Shown here piece by piece: positions 1 to 8,701 of a DNA stretch of 45,000 nt. This DNA comes from an uncultured Blautia sp. (lineage in GTDB: Bacteria > Bacillota > Clostridia > Lachnospirales > Lachnospiraceae): the NCBI GenBank assembly GCA_900543715.1, contig UQSX01000017.1, forward strand, positions 1 to 45,000, in the 5' to 3' direction. The position numbers and the translations under genes are program-made. The number at the start of each line of letters is the position of its first letter. Positions within the stretch are counted from its first letter, which is position 1. A model generated the notes under the pieces. It ran no database searches, was not told the DNA's origin, and saw only the letters and a list, made by a program, of their open reading frames with translations.

Positions 1-1
1 C

Positions 2-79
2 ATTAGAAAAGTTAGGGGTAAATGTAATTATTCAGCCGAAATGAATCTCTTTAACCGTATAATTAAGAGAAAGAAATAA
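2..79 (+). CDS. possible C-terminal end of an upstream gene (partial)
   Basis: This frame is open from the window edge to a TAA at 77-79 and encodes about 25 residues ending in a basic tail (RIIKRKK). A terminator-like hairpin begins at the stop codon, which is what one expects at a gene end. The stretch is far too short to identify a family, and an open frame of this length can occur by chance. Confidence 0.25.
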   Translation: MRKVRGKCNYSAEMNLFNRIIKRKK

Positions 80-103
80 GCCCGCCAAAAGGCGAGCTTA
101 TTT
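74..103 (+). terminator. hairpin, probable terminator of the upstream gene
   Basis: Arms at 74-86 and 91-103 pair over 13 positions with one mismatch around an AAAA loop. The outer part is AAATAAGC/GCTTATTT, so the 3' arm ends in a T-rich stretch. It could terminate in either direction. It separates the upstream sequence from the haem operon. Confidence 0.5.
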
Positions 104-209
104 AGAATGCTTGTTTATAGGTTATCGTGAATTACGTTTTCAGGACAGCTTCTTTTTGCGATAAACGGCAGGCTTTTGATGTTTTCCAGAAAGAATTGAC
201 AGGAAACGA

Positions 210-239
210 TTGACAAGTATCACAGAATTTTGCTATATA
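210..239 (+). promoter_or_regulatory. promoter of the haem-uptake operon
   Basis: TTGACA at 210-215 is followed after 18 bp by TATATA at 234-239, preceded by TG one base upstream (extended -10). A second TTGACA lies at 195-200. Transcription would start near 246. No clear Fur or DtxR operator is recognised by eye. Confidence 0.65.
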
Positions 240-272
240 AAGAAGTGGATAGCAAAGACTAACTTACAGGGC

Positions 273-296
273 AAAAGAGAAAAGCTCTCTTTTTTT
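273..296 (+). terminator. small leader hairpin with T-run
   Basis: AAAAGAGA at 273-280 and TCTCTTTT at 286-293 form an 8-bp stem with a 5-nt loop, and the T-run continues to 296. It lies about 30 nt after the expected transcription start and 60 nt before the first gene, so it could attenuate the operon. The stem is A/T-rich and weak. Confidence 0.35.
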
Positions 297-357
297 AAGA
301 CTGCAGGTTATATATAACTAACTGAAATGCAGAGTGTTACAGCAGAAAGGAAGGAAT

Positions 358-1389
358 ATGAAGACAGGGGAATTTATGAAAAAGTTTTCTGCCGGAATCC
401 TGGGAATCCTGCTTGCCCTCTTTGTGGGCGCAGGGTTTCCGGCTGTTCCGGTACAAGCGGCCTCCGGTACGGTATATACCTGTACCATACACCCTTGCTA
501 CCGTCATCCGGTAACAGGAGAGATCGAGGATTCGGGCGGAGAAGCTTCCTATGCCACCGGACAGGGTATGGTGGACGGCGCAGTGTATCCCACCGGTATC
601 CTGGAACTGACAGATGGGGGAGAGTATTACCTGACCATTCGGATGAGTCTTATGGACTATACGGCTAATCATAGTTTCTGGGTCCAGAATGTGGGGGATT
701 CCGGCTGGTCCACTCCGGCTCTTGGGGTTACAGGAAGCGGTACAGATAATAATGGATCCACCAGCGACATCTGTATCCAGGTACCCAGTGAGAACTGCGT
801 GATCCGGGGAGCTATGTATGTGGAGCCCATGGGAAGAGATGTAATCTTTTATATCTATCCCAGCGACTTTGTGGCAGGGAATAATACAGATATGAACACA
901 ACCATTGTAACAGAAGCTTCCGGAAGCGATACGGCCTCCCAGAACTCTGGCACTGCACAGGAATCCGGCACTTCCGGCCAGAATACCGGCAGTGCCGCTT
1001 CAGGGAACAGCTCCTCTTCTTCCGCTGCCGGCAGCACAGTGACACCATCAGCTTCCAGTCTGCCTTCAGGAAATTCCGGTACCGGAAATACACAGGACAG
1101 CACGGAGGGGGAAAATTCTGGAAACGAAAGTACGGACAGTGAAAACACAAACAGCGCTGATACGGATAGCAGCGTTCAGGGCCTGAGTCTTTCCACTGCC
1201 CAGGAGACTCAGACACAAGACCAGGTATCTGCGGCTTTGGGAAGTACTGCAGCAGGTAGTCAGATCCTGATATTGTGCCTGTCCTTTACTGTATCCGGCC
1301 TTCTCCTTATGGTTGCTGTCGCTGCAGTGATTTATTATTTTCGGAGAAACTGGAGACGCTGGGGCGGAGGCGAAGATGATGAGGAATAG
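358..1389 (+). CDS. Shp-like haem-binding surface protein, C-terminal membrane anchor
   Basis: Probable cell-surface haem receptor that hands haem to the ABC transporter encoded next. The ATG at 358 is chosen because AGGAAGGA lies just upstream; an in-frame GTG at 334 lacks this. The 343-residue product has a signal peptide ending near residue 34 (VQA), then a domain of about 140 residues starting with VYTCTIHPCYRHPVTG. That sequence resembles the streptococcal haem-binding Shp domain, a NEAT-like fold. A long Ser/Gly/Thr-rich linker follows (about 185-300), then one membrane helix (about 302-327) and a basic tail. There is no LPXTG motif, so it is anchored by the helix. The 3' end overlaps the next gene by 14 bp, indicating translational coupling. 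The family call rests on sequence resemblance plus the IsdE-like neighbour. Confidence 0.75.
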   Translation: MKTGEFMKKFSAGILGILLALFVGAGFPAVPVQAASGTVYTCTIHPCYRHPVTGEIEDSGGEASYATGQGMVDGAVYPTGILELTDGGEYYLTIRMSLMDYTANHSFWVQNVGDSGWSTPALGVTGSGTDNNGSTSDICIQVPSENCVIRGAMYVEPMGRDVIFYIYPSDFVAGNNTDMNTTIVTEASGSDTASQNSGTAQESGTSGQNTGSAASGNSSSSSAAGSTVTPSASSLPSGNSGTGNTQDSTEGENSGNESTDSENTNSADTDSSVQGLSLSTAQETQTQDQVSAALGSTAAGSQILILCLSFTVSGLLLMVAVAAVIYYFRRNWRRWGGGEDDEE

Positions 1390-2494
1390 ATTCGTGAAAA
1401 TAAAAAAAAGAATTCTGCCCCTCTGGATGGGCACATGTATCCTTTCTTCCTTTTTAGGTGGTTGTGCGGTAATGGGCCGGGAGGAGTCTTCCTCTGTAAA
1501 TGTTCAAGAAGCGGACAGTGTGGAAACTCTTCTGTCTATTGATGATCCCGAAGAGAAGGCGGCTGTGGAAGCTGCCAAGGCGAAGGTGGCTGCTATGGGT
1601 GAAGAACCCAGGATCATTGCTACATCACCGGCTACGGCGGATATCTGTGACCGGCTGGATCTGGATCTGGCAGGAGTATGCAGCAGTACCATCTCTTCTT
1701 TACCGGAGCGGTATGAGAACCTGACCCAGGTGGGAACAGCCATGAGCCCTGATATGGAGATCGTTTCTTCTCTGGATCCTGACTGGATCCTAAGTCCTGT
1801 CACTCTCCAGTCTGATCTTCAGCCAAAGTATGAGGCCATCGACACAGACTGGGCCTTTCTGAATCTCCGCAGTGTGCCGGGGATGTACCGTTCCATTCAG
1901 GAACTGGGGGAGATTTTCCAAAGAGAAGAGGAGGCTCAGGCTCTGGTTGATGAATTCACAGAATTTTACAATGACTATAAGGAGCAGAATGCAGGGAAAG
2001 AAGCCCCCAAGGTGATGATTCTTATGGGACTTCCCGGTTCTTATATCATTGCCACGGAGAATTCTTATGTGGGCAGCCTGGTAGAACTGGCAGGAGGAGA
2101 GAATGTATATGCCGGTACAGATCAGGAATTCCTCACAGTGAATACCGAGGATATGAAGACCAAGGAACCGGATGTGATCCTCCGGGCAGCCCATGCCCTT
2201 CCTGACCAGGTAGTGGAGATGTTTCAGGAGGATTTTGAGACCAACGACATCTGGAAGCATTTTCAGGCAGTAGAGGAAGGCCGTGTCTATGACCTTACCT
2301 ATGAATACTTTGGGATGAGTGCAAATTTCAATTATCCCCAGGCTCTGGAGGAACTTCAGCCTATGCTGTATCCGGAGACCCGGGAGGATGAGGCAAAGGT
2401 CCGGGAAAACAGTGAAAAAGCGCAGAACGCTGCAGAAGGATCAGAAGCTTCGGAGAGAACCGATGAGGAGGCGCTTCGGGAATCTGGTCAGTAA
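1376..2494 (+). CDS. isdE: haem ABC transporter substrate-binding lipoprotein (IsdE-like)
   Basis: Extracellular lipoprotein that should bind haem and deliver it to the permease. A basic N-terminus and hydrophobic stretch lead to the lipobox LGGC, with Cys30 as the lipidation site. The body follows the IsdE/HtsA pattern: PRIIATSPATADICDRLDLD near residue 78, then MSPDMEIVSSLDPDWILS and LNLRSVPGMYRSIQELG. A charged, Glu-rich C-terminal tail of about 40 residues (from about 333) is unusual for the family. The GGAGG at 1366-1370 serves either ATG 1376 or ATG 1379. The gene overlaps the Shp-like gene before it and is followed after 12 bp by the permease. Haem is preferred over siderophore or cobalamin because of the IsdE-like motifs and the Shp neighbour. 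Confidence 0.75.
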   Translation: MMRNRFVKIKKRILPLWMGTCILSSFLGGCAVMGREESSSVNVQEADSVETLLSIDDPEEKAAVEAAKAKVAAMGEEPRIIATSPATADICDRLDLDLAGVCSSTISSLPERYENLTQVGTAMSPDMEIVSSLDPDWILSPVTLQSDLQPKYEAIDTDWAFLNLRSVPGMYRSIQELGEIFQREEEAQALVDEFTEFYNDYKEQNAGKEAPKVMILMGLPGSYIIATENSYVGSLVELAGGENVYAGTDQEFLTVNTEDMKTKEPDVILRAAHALPDQVVEMFQEDFETNDIWKHFQAVEEGRVYDLTYEYFGMSANFNYPQALEELQPMLYPETREDEAKVRENSEKAQNAAEGSEASERTDEEALRESGQ

Positions 2495-2506
2495 GGAGGG
2501 AATATT

Positions 2507-3571
2507 TTGGAAGACAACAAAGACTTAATGACGGCTATTGAAAGGCTCCCTTCCACAGAGGAACAGGACAAAAACAGAAGAAAGAGAAAGACTGCAAGGG
2601 CTGCGTTGTCTTTTGGAATCATGGCTCTGCTTTTAGCGATACTGTTTTTGGCAGCAGTGAATATCGGAAGCCTGAAGGTGAGTTTTCCTCAGTTGTTCAG
2701 AGGTATTTTTCTGGAGCCGGATGAAACAGTATCCACCATTTTTGATCTCCGGTTTCCAAGAATCATGATCTCTATGCTGGCGGGAGCAGCGGTGGCTGTT
2801 TCCGGTGTACTCTTTCAGGCCGTGCTGAAAAATCCCCTGGCGGATCCGGGAATCATCGGTATTTCCAGCGGCGCCGGCTTTGCAGCGGTGATCATTACGG
2901 CAGCGGCCCCCGCCTTGTTTTTCTTTACACCCCTTTTTGCCTTTCTGGGAGGAGTCCTGGCTTTTTTCCTGGTATATACCCTTTCCTGGAAGGGGGGACT
3001 AAGTCCTCTTAGGATCATTCTGGTAGGCGTAGCAGTGAATTCCATGTTTACCGGCCTGTCTTCGGCTATGAACTCTATGAGCGGCGGAAATATGTCGGGA
3101 GTGGCTTCTATCGTCAATGGGAATATTACCATGAAGACCTGGGAGGATGTGGGGACTTTGGTGCCTTATGTGGTTATCGGCCTGGTTCTGGCCCTGGCTT
3201 TTGCAGGAAAATGCAATCTTCTGTCTCTGGAAGACAAGACGGCCAGAAGTCTGGGGGTCAATGTAAACACCATGCGGATTCTGATTTCTCTGGCGGCAGT
3301 ACTCCTGGCAGGTATTTCCACTGCAGTTGCAGGGGCGGTAAGCTTTCTGGGCCTTATCGTTCCCCACATCGGAAGAATCCTGGTAGGCAGCGACCACAGG
3401 GCGCTGATTCCTTTTTCTATGCTTTTCGGGGCTTTTACCTTCCTTTTGGCAGATACCATCGGAAGAACCGTGGCTTATCCTTATGAAATTTCCGCATCTG
3501 TTATTATGAGCGTTATAGGCGGCCCCTTTTTTATCATTCTGCTGAGGAGGTCGAAGAAATATGCAAACTGA
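2507..3571 (+). CDS. FecCD-family ABC permease, haem uptake
   Basis: Integral membrane subunit of the haem importer. The start is TTG at 2507, supported by AAGGAGGG at 2493-2500. The 354-residue product has a charged cytoplasmic N-terminus (about 1-35) and then many hydrophobic helices, as in the BtuC/FecCD family. Family signatures include LRFPRIMISMLAGAAVAVSG, LKNPLADPGIIGISSGAGFA and FLGLIVPHIGRILVGSDHR. The last lies in the segment that contacts the ATPase. Length is normal for the family. Its end overlaps the ATPase gene by 11 bp, so the importer genes form one unit. The substrate is inferred from the neighbours. Confidence 0.85.
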   Translation: MEDNKDLMTAIERLPSTEEQDKNRRKRKTARAALSFGIMALLLAILFLAAVNIGSLKVSFPQLFRGIFLEPDETVSTIFDLRFPRIMISMLAGAAVAVSGVLFQAVLKNPLADPGIIGISSGAGFAAVIITAAAPALFFFTPLFAFLGGVLAFFLVYTLSWKGGLSPLRIILVGVAVNSMFTGLSSAMNSMSGGNMSGVASIVNGNITMKTWEDVGTLVPYVVIGLVLALAFAGKCNLLSLEDKTARSLGVNVNTMRILISLAAVLLAGISTAVAGAVSFLGLIVPHIGRILVGSDHRALIPFSMLFGAFTFLLADTIGRTVAYPYEISASVIMSVIGGPFFIILLRRSKKYAN

Positions 3572-4358
3572 AAAAAGCCTGCCAAAAGAGAAACCTGCTA
3601 TGGAGGTACGGAATCTTTCCTTTTCCTATGGAAAGAACAAAGTACTCAGGGACGTATCTTTTAAAATAAAAGGGGGAGATATCACCACTATCATGGGGGC
3701 TAACGGCTGTGGAAAATCCACATTGTTTTCTCTCATGACCAAAAATCTTTATCCCCGGAAAGGGAATATTTTCCTTTCCGGCAAGAATATCCAGAATCTG
3801 GGACTGAAAGACTTTGCCAGAAAAGTCTCTATTGTCCATCAGTATAATACATCCAGCGATGACATTACGGTGGAGCGGCTGGTATCCTTTGGCCGGACCC
3901 CTCATATGAAGATGATGCAGGCGAAAAGCCAGGAGGATGAAGAACGGATCCGGTGGGCCATGGAGGTTACGAACATAGAAAAATACCGGAACCGGGAAGT
4001 GGCCAGACTGTCAGGAGGACAGCGGCAGAGGGTGTGGATCGCCATGGCTCTGGCCCAGGACACCAGGATCCTTTTTCTGGATGAGCCTACCACTTACCTG
4101 GATATCCGGTATCAGATCGAGATCCTGGAACTGATCCGACGGCTGAATGAAGAATTTGGTATTACCATTATCATGGTACTTCATGATATTAACCAGGCCA
4201 TCCATTTTTCCCGGCAGGTCATCGGACTCAAAGACGGCACAGTCTCTTTTCAGGGGGATCCCCAGGCGGTGATCGACGCTGACAGTATCCGTGATCTGTA
4301 TGGGATCCGTCTGGATGTGACAGAAATAGAAGGAAAAAAATTTGTGCTTACCGTATAG
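3561..4358 (+). CDS. ABC transporter ATPase, haem/iron-complex uptake
   Basis: Cytoplasmic ATP-hydrolysing subunit that powers the FecCD permease. In 265 residues it has Walker A GANGCGKS at 46-53, the ABC signature LSGGQRQRV, Walker [13 protein letters not shown] and the switch histidine in VLHDINQA. This is the complete FecE/BtuD-type set. It overlaps the permease gene by 11 bp and is followed by a DUF454 gene 10 bp downstream. Nothing is missing or truncated. Confidence 0.88.
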   Translation: MQTEKSLPKEKPAMEVRNLSFSYGKNKVLRDVSFKIKGGDITTIMGANGCGKSTLFSLMTKNLYPRKGNIFLSGKNIQNLGLKDFARKVSIVHQYNTSSDDITVERLVSFGRTPHMKMMQAKSQEDEERIRWAMEVTNIEKYRNREVARLSGGQRQRVWIAMALAQDTRILFLDEPTTYLDIRYQIEILELIRRLNEEFGITIIMVLHDINQAIHFSRQVIGLKDGTVSFQGDPQAVIDADSIRDLYGIRLDVTEIEGKKFVLTV

Positions 4359-4368
4359 GAGGAGAAAA

Positions 4369-4761
4369 ATGAGGAAAAATCCTTTGCGTATATTTTGGAT
4401 CGTCCTGGGCTTTCTCTGCCTGGGCCTGGGAACTGTGGGAGTGGTACTCCCGATCCTTCCTACAGTTCCCTTTTACATGGCTACTGTGTTCTGTTTTGCA
4501 AAAAGCTCCCAAAAACTTCACGACTGGTTCATTGGTACCAGCCTGTATAAGAAACATCTGGAGTCTTTTGTAGAAAAGAAGGCCATGACCATGAAAACAA
4601 AGCTGACCATTGTAGGGACGGTTACCCTGGTGATGGCAGCAGGGTTCATCCTGATGAGCCGCGTCCCCGTAGGAAGGATTTGTCTGGCAGTGGTATGGGT
4701 ATGTCATCTGCTGTATTTCTTCCTTCGGGTAAAAACTGTGAGAGAGGAAGTTTATGATTAA
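4369..4761 (+). CDS. DUF454 (YbaN-like) small membrane protein
   Basis: A 130-residue membrane protein of the DUF454/YbaN family, whose function is not known. ATG 4369 follows TAGGAGGAG closely; an in-frame upstream codon at 4342 lies inside the ATPase gene and is less likely. The family pattern is visible: an N-terminal helix with [20 protein letters not shown], then [20 protein letters not shown] and [12 protein letters not shown], ending with two more hydrophobic segments. DUF454 genes are often found in haem or iron-uptake loci, which fits here. It overlaps the next exporter gene by 8 bp. Confidence 0.8.
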   Translation: MRKNPLRIFWIVLGFLCLGLGTVGVVLPILPTVPFYMATVFCFAKSSQKLHDWFIGTSLYKKHLESFVEKKAMTMKTKLTIVGTVTLVMAAGFILMSRVPVGRICLAVVWVCHLLYFFLRVKTVREEVYD

Positions 4762-6508
4762 GACAAGATTGGTGAGACTTTTGTCTCATGCAAAAAAATA
4801 CATTGTATATAACATTTTCTGGCAGTGGATCGCCCTCCTGGCACAGATCCTGGCGGTGTTTTCTATTGCTGGTCTTCTGGGCACACTGGCAGAAAATCGG
4901 GGGGATCTTGTTCAGACACTGGGAAACCTGGATGCCGGCAGGACGGTGCTGATCCTGCTCCTGGCGGCGGCAATAAGGTTTCTCTGTGAAAGAATGGCGG
5001 CCAGGGCCTCCTATGGGGCCAGCGTAGATGTAAAAAGGATCCTGCGGAAGAAAATCTACGAAAAAATGCTGAGACTGGGAGCCTCTTATAAGGAAAAAAC
5101 CGCTACTTCTGAAGTGGTCCAGCTGAGTACGGAAGGGGTGGAGCAGCTGGAGATCTATTTCGGAAAGTATCTTCCCCAGCTTTTCTATAGTCTGCTGGCA
5201 CCGCTGACACTTTTTACAGTCTTATCTTTTGTAAATCTGAAGGCAAGTCTGGTGCTGCTGATCTGTGTGCCTCTGATCCCTGTATCCATTGCTGCGGTAC
5301 AAAAATTTGCAAAAAAACTTCTGAGCAGATACTGGGGGATCTATACAGGGCTTGGAGACAGTTTCCTGGAAAATCTCCAGGGACTGACCACTTTGAAGAT
5401 TTACCAGGCTGATGAGCAAAAAGCAGAAGAAATGGACAGGGAAGCCCAGGAATTCAGGCGGATCACCATGAAAGTCCTGACTATGCAGCTGAACTCTACC
5501 AGTGTTATGGACATTGTGGCATATGGAGGGGCTGCTGTTGGAATGATGACAGCAGTCAGTGAATTTCTGGCGGGAAGGATGGACTTTTCCGGAACTCTGT
5601 CCATTATCCTTTTGGCTTCGGAGTTTTTCATTCCGCTGCGGCTTCTGGGATCCTTTTTCCATATTGCCATGAACGGCATGACAGCCAGCGACAAGATCTT
5701 TCGCCTTCTGGACATGGAAGAACCAAAAGACGGGGAAGAAGATATGCCCCGGGAGAATTATGACATGGAGCTTTGGAAAGTGGGATTTTCCTATGAAAAG
5801 GACCGGCAGATCCTGAAAGGTGTCAGCCTTGTCATACCGCAGGGTTCCTTTGTGTCTCTAGTAGGAGAGTCTGGCTGCGGAAAGAGTACCATTGCCGGTC
5901 TGCTTACCGGAAAACTGGGGAATTATCAGGGGGAGATCCTTATAGGAGGAAAACTTCTCTCCGGGATCAGGGAGAAGGAACTGATGGAACATGTGACCCT
6001 TGTCCGGCATAACAGTTATATCTTTAAAGGAACAGTGGCAGAGAATCTCAGGATGGCAAAACCAGAGGCTACAGAAGAGGAAATGAAAGGTGTTCTTTCC
6101 AGGGTAAATCTTCTGGGGTTTCTGGAGACCTGGGAGGGATTAGAGACAAAACTTCTGGAACAGGGGGCTAATCTGTCCGGAGGACAGCGGCAGAGGCTGG
6201 CCCTTGCAAGAGCACTTCTCCACGATACTCCTGTATATATCTTTGACGAGGCTACGTCTAATATCGATGCAGAGAGCGAAGACCTGATCATGGAGGTGAT
6301 CCGGGAGCTTGCAAGGACCAGGACCGTACTTCTTATCTCTCACAGACTGTCTAATGTAGTGGCTTCTGACAGGATCTGCCTTCTGGATCGGGGAAAGATC
6401 CTGGAGCAGGGGACCCATCAGGAACTGATGGAGAAACAGGGAGCCTATCAAAAACTCTATCTGACTCAGAAAAACCTGGAAATGTACGGAAAGGAGGCAA
6501 AAGCATGA
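4754..6508 (+). CDS. ABC exporter half-transporter, CydD-like
   Basis: Fused membrane-ATPase exporter subunit of 584 residues. The N-terminal half has several membrane helices (about 20-310). The C-terminal ATPase has Walker A GESGCGKS at 371-378, the signature [16 protein letters not shown] and Walker [11 protein letters not shown]. The arrangement and pairing with the next gene resemble CydDC, which exports thiols and binds haem in Escherichia coli; other heterodimeric exporters are possible. It overlaps DUF454 upstream by 8 bp and the second half-transporter downstream by 4 bp (ATGA), so the two are made together. Placement in a haem-uptake operon suggests a role in haem handling or detoxification, which is inference. 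Confidence 0.8.
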   Translation: MIKTRLVRLLSHAKKYIVYNIFWQWIALLAQILAVFSIAGLLGTLAENRGDLVQTLGNLDAGRTVLILLLAAAIRFLCERMAARASYGASVDVKRILRKKIYEKMLRLGASYKEKTATSEVVQLSTEGVEQLEIYFGKYLPQLFYSLLAPLTLFTVLSFVNLKASLVLLICVPLIPVSIAAVQKFAKKLLSRYWGIYTGLGDSFLENLQGLTTLKIYQADEQKAEEMDREAQEFRRITMKVLTMQLNSTSVMDIVAYGGAAVGMMTAVSEFLAGRMDFSGTLSIILLASEFFIPLRLLGSFFHIAMNGMTASDKIFRLLDMEEPKDGEEDMPRENYDMELWKVGFSYEKDRQILKGVSLVIPQGSFVSLVGESGCGKSTIAGLLTGKLGNYQGEILIGGKLLSGIREKELMEHVTLVRHNSYIFKGTVAENLRMAKPEATEEEMKGVLSRVNLLGFLETWEGLETKLLEQGANLSGGQRQRLALARALLHDTPVYIFDEATSNIDAESEDLIMEVIRELARTRTVLLISHRLSNVVASDRICLLDRGKILEQGTHQELMEKQGAYQKLYLTQKNLEMYGKEAKA

Positions 6509-8196
6509 GGGAGGAAAGAAAAGGAAGAAGAAGCGGAATACAGATCATGGCCCGGCTCATAGGTCTTGTGCGGCCTTTGCTCCATATTATGACGGGAGCG
6601 GTCCTTCTGGGCGTTCTGGGATACCTCTGCGCAATTTTCCTGACCATCCTGGCGGGACAAGGACTCCTGAAAGGTCTGGGAGAGAATACTTTTTTCGATT
6701 CTTTTACAACGGGAAATCTCTTCCTGCTCATGGGAATTCTGGCGGTGCTTAGAGGGCTTCTCCATTATACAGAGCAATACTGCAACCATTTTATTGCTTT
6801 TAAGCTTCTGGCGATCATCCGCCATAAGGTGTTCGCTGCTCTGAGAAAGCTCTGCCCGGCAAAGCTGGAGGGGAGAGACAAGGGAAATCTGATTTCTATT
6901 ATTACCACGGATATTGAGCTGCTGGAGGTCTTTTATGCCCACACCATTTCTCCTATTGCCATTGCTTTTCTGACTTCTCTGGTCATGATACTCTTTATAG
7001 GGAGCTATCATGTACTGGCAGGATTGTTTGCACTGGCAGCCTATGTGGTGGTGGGAGTTTTGATCCCTTTGTGGAACGGCAAAAGAGGCGGTGGCAGAGG
7101 AATGGAATTCCGTACTGGTTTTGGTGAACTGAACAGCTTTGTGCTGGATTCTCTCCGGGGACTGGACGAGACCATTCAGTATGGACAGGGAGAGAACCGG
7201 ATGAAAGAGATGGAGGAGCGGTCAGTGAAACTGGGAAATCTCCAGAAAAATCTCAGCTGTCTGGAGGGCGCCCAACGGTCCTTTACCACACTGGCGATCC
7301 TGGTATTTTCTTTTGGCATGCTGTTTTTTACCCTTTATCTGGGAAGGCAGGGAGAACTGGATTTTAGCGGGATCCTTACCTGCACCATTGCCATGATGGG
7401 GTCTTTCGGGCCGGTAACAGCGCTGTCCAGTCTTTCCAATAACCTGAACCAGACTCTGGCCAGTGGAGAGCGGGTACTTTCCATCCTGGAGGAAAAGCCG
7501 CTGGTAGAGGAGATCCCGGTCCGGGCAGACGCTGCGAACCTTGTCTTTACAGGGGCCAAGGCAGAGCATGTGACTTTTGCCTATGAGAAAGAAGTGATTC
7601 TAAAGGACTATTCACTGGAAATGCCTAAGGGAAAGATTATCGGAATCCATGGGGCCAGCGGCTCCGGAAAATCTACTCTCTTAAAATTACTGATGAGGTT
7701 CTGGGATGTGGACCGGGGCGCTGTGAAGATTTCCGGCAAAGATGTGGGGCAGATTCCTACATCACAGCTGCGGGGTACAGAGTCTTATGTAACCCAGGAA
7801 ACCCATCTGTTCCATGATTCTATCGCCAATAATATTGCCATAGGAAAGCCAAAAGCCAGCAGGGAAGAGATCATAGAGGCGGCCAAAAAGGCTTCCATCC
7901 ATGAGTTTATCATGACTCTGCCCAAAGGCTATGACACGGAGGTAGGAGAACTGGGGGATACCTTGTCGGGAGGAGAAAAGCAGAGGATTGGGGTGGCCAG
8001 AGCATTTCTTCATGACGCTCCCTTCCTTCTGCTGGATGAACCTACCAGCAACCTGGATTCTCTCAATGAGGGCATTATCCTGAAATCTCTGAAGGAATCC
8101 TGCCGATTAAAAACAGTGGTGCTGGTCTCCCATAGGAGATCCACCATGAACCTGGCAGATAAAATTTATACGATGGATAACGGAAGAATCTCATAA
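6505..8196 (+). CDS. ABC exporter half-transporter, CydC-like partner
   Basis: Second half of the heterodimeric exporter, 563 residues. It has a membrane domain in roughly residues 15-310 and an ATPase with Walker A GASGSGKS at 383-390, signature LSGGEKQRIGVARAFL and Walker B FLLLDEPTSN. Both ATPase sites look intact by eye, so neither subunit is obviously degenerate. The ATG lies in a 4-bp overlap with the preceding stop. The C-terminus is short, ending soon after the switch histidine region (VSHRRSTM). The substrate cannot be read from the sequence. Confidence 0.8.
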   Translation: MREERKGRRSGIQIMARLIGLVRPLLHIMTGAVLLGVLGYLCAIFLTILAGQGLLKGLGENTFFDSFTTGNLFLLMGILAVLRGLLHYTEQYCNHFIAFKLLAIIRHKVFAALRKLCPAKLEGRDKGNLISIITTDIELLEVFYAHTISPIAIAFLTSLVMILFIGSYHVLAGLFALAAYVVVGVLIPLWNGKRGGGRGMEFRTGFGELNSFVLDSLRGLDETIQYGQGENRMKEMEERSVKLGNLQKNLSCLEGAQRSFTTLAILVFSFGMLFFTLYLGRQGELDFSGILTCTIAMMGSFGPVTALSSLSNNLNQTLASGERVLSILEEKPLVEEIPVRADAANLVFTGAKAEHVTFAYEKEVILKDYSLEMPKGKIIGIHGASGSGKSTLLKLLMRFWDVDRGAVKISGKDVGQIPTSQLRGTESYVTQETHLFHDSIANNIAIGKPKASREEIIEAAKKASIHEFIMTLPKGYDTEVGELGDTLSGGEKQRIGVARAFLHDAPFLLLDEPTSNLDSLNEGIILKSLKESCRLKTVVLVSHRRSTMNLADKIYTMDNGRIS

Positions 8197-8254
8197 GAGA
8201 CAGAATATTCCAAGAGGCTCTAAAAAGAAGGAAAGGGCAAGGAGTGAAAAGAAT

Positions 8255-8611
8255 ATGGAACTGGGACAGGTACAGGAAGATTATCTGGAGGCCATCTATG
8301 TGCTGAGAGAGAAAAACGGCAAGGTCAAATGTGTCCATATAGCAGAGTATACGGAGCGGTCAAAGCCTACTATCCTGACAGCTATGAAAGTTCTGGAAGA
8401 AAAAGGATACGTTATTAACAACCGCCACAGCCTGCTCCTTACGGAAAAGGGAGAGGAGCTGGCAAGACGGGTATATGAGAGGCACCAGTATTTTAAGAAG
8501 CTTCTTATGCTGGCCGGTGTAAAGGAAGAAACAGCCGATCATGAGGCCTGTCTTCTGGAACATGTGTTAAGCGAAGACAGTTATGAAAAATTGAAAAAAT
8601 ATTTGGCGTAA
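8255..8611 (+). CDS. DtxR/MntR-family metal-dependent repressor, short form
   Basis: Cytoplasmic transcriptional regulator that probably senses iron or manganese and controls this haem locus. The 118 residues contain the family winged helix: ... QVQEDYLEAIYVLREKNGKV, then the recognition region with ERSKPTILTAMKVLEEKGYV. The metal-binding/dimer helices follow with RHQYFKKLLMLAGV and the DHEACLLEHVLSED segment. It stops after the dimerisation domain and lacks the C-terminal SH3-like domain of DtxR, so it is closer to MntR or shorter. AAGGAG at 8239-8244 supports the ATG. It lies 58 bp after the exporter gene and just before a strong terminator, so it is probably the last gene of the operon. 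Confidence 0.82.
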   Translation: MELGQVQEDYLEAIYVLREKNGKVKCVHIAEYTERSKPTILTAMKVLEEKGYVINNRHSLLLTEKGEELARRVYERHQYFKKLLMLAGVKEETADHEACLLEHVLSEDSYEKLKKYLA

Positions 8612-8613
8612 AG

Positions 8614-8639
8614 AAAAAGGATTGCGTGCAATCCTTTTT
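8614..8639 (+). terminator. Rho-independent terminator of the haem operon
   Basis: AAAAAGGATTG at 8614-8624 pairs with CAATCCTTTTT at 8629-8639 around a CGTG loop, and T residues follow the GC part. It starts 3 bp after the regulator stop codon. Confidence 0.88.
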
Positions 8640-8701
8640 TCATGCTATTATGGTAAATAGGTGAATGAGACATGGCATATAAACCGGGGAAGGAGAATTT
8701 C

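Larger units (their letters stand above)
1..357. other. intergenic region upstream of the haem operon
   Basis: Apart from the possible gene end and hairpin at the left, this stretch holds two TTGACA boxes, a promoter near 210-239 and a small hairpin with a T-run at 273-296. I see nothing identifiable in 104-194. Confidence 0.6.
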
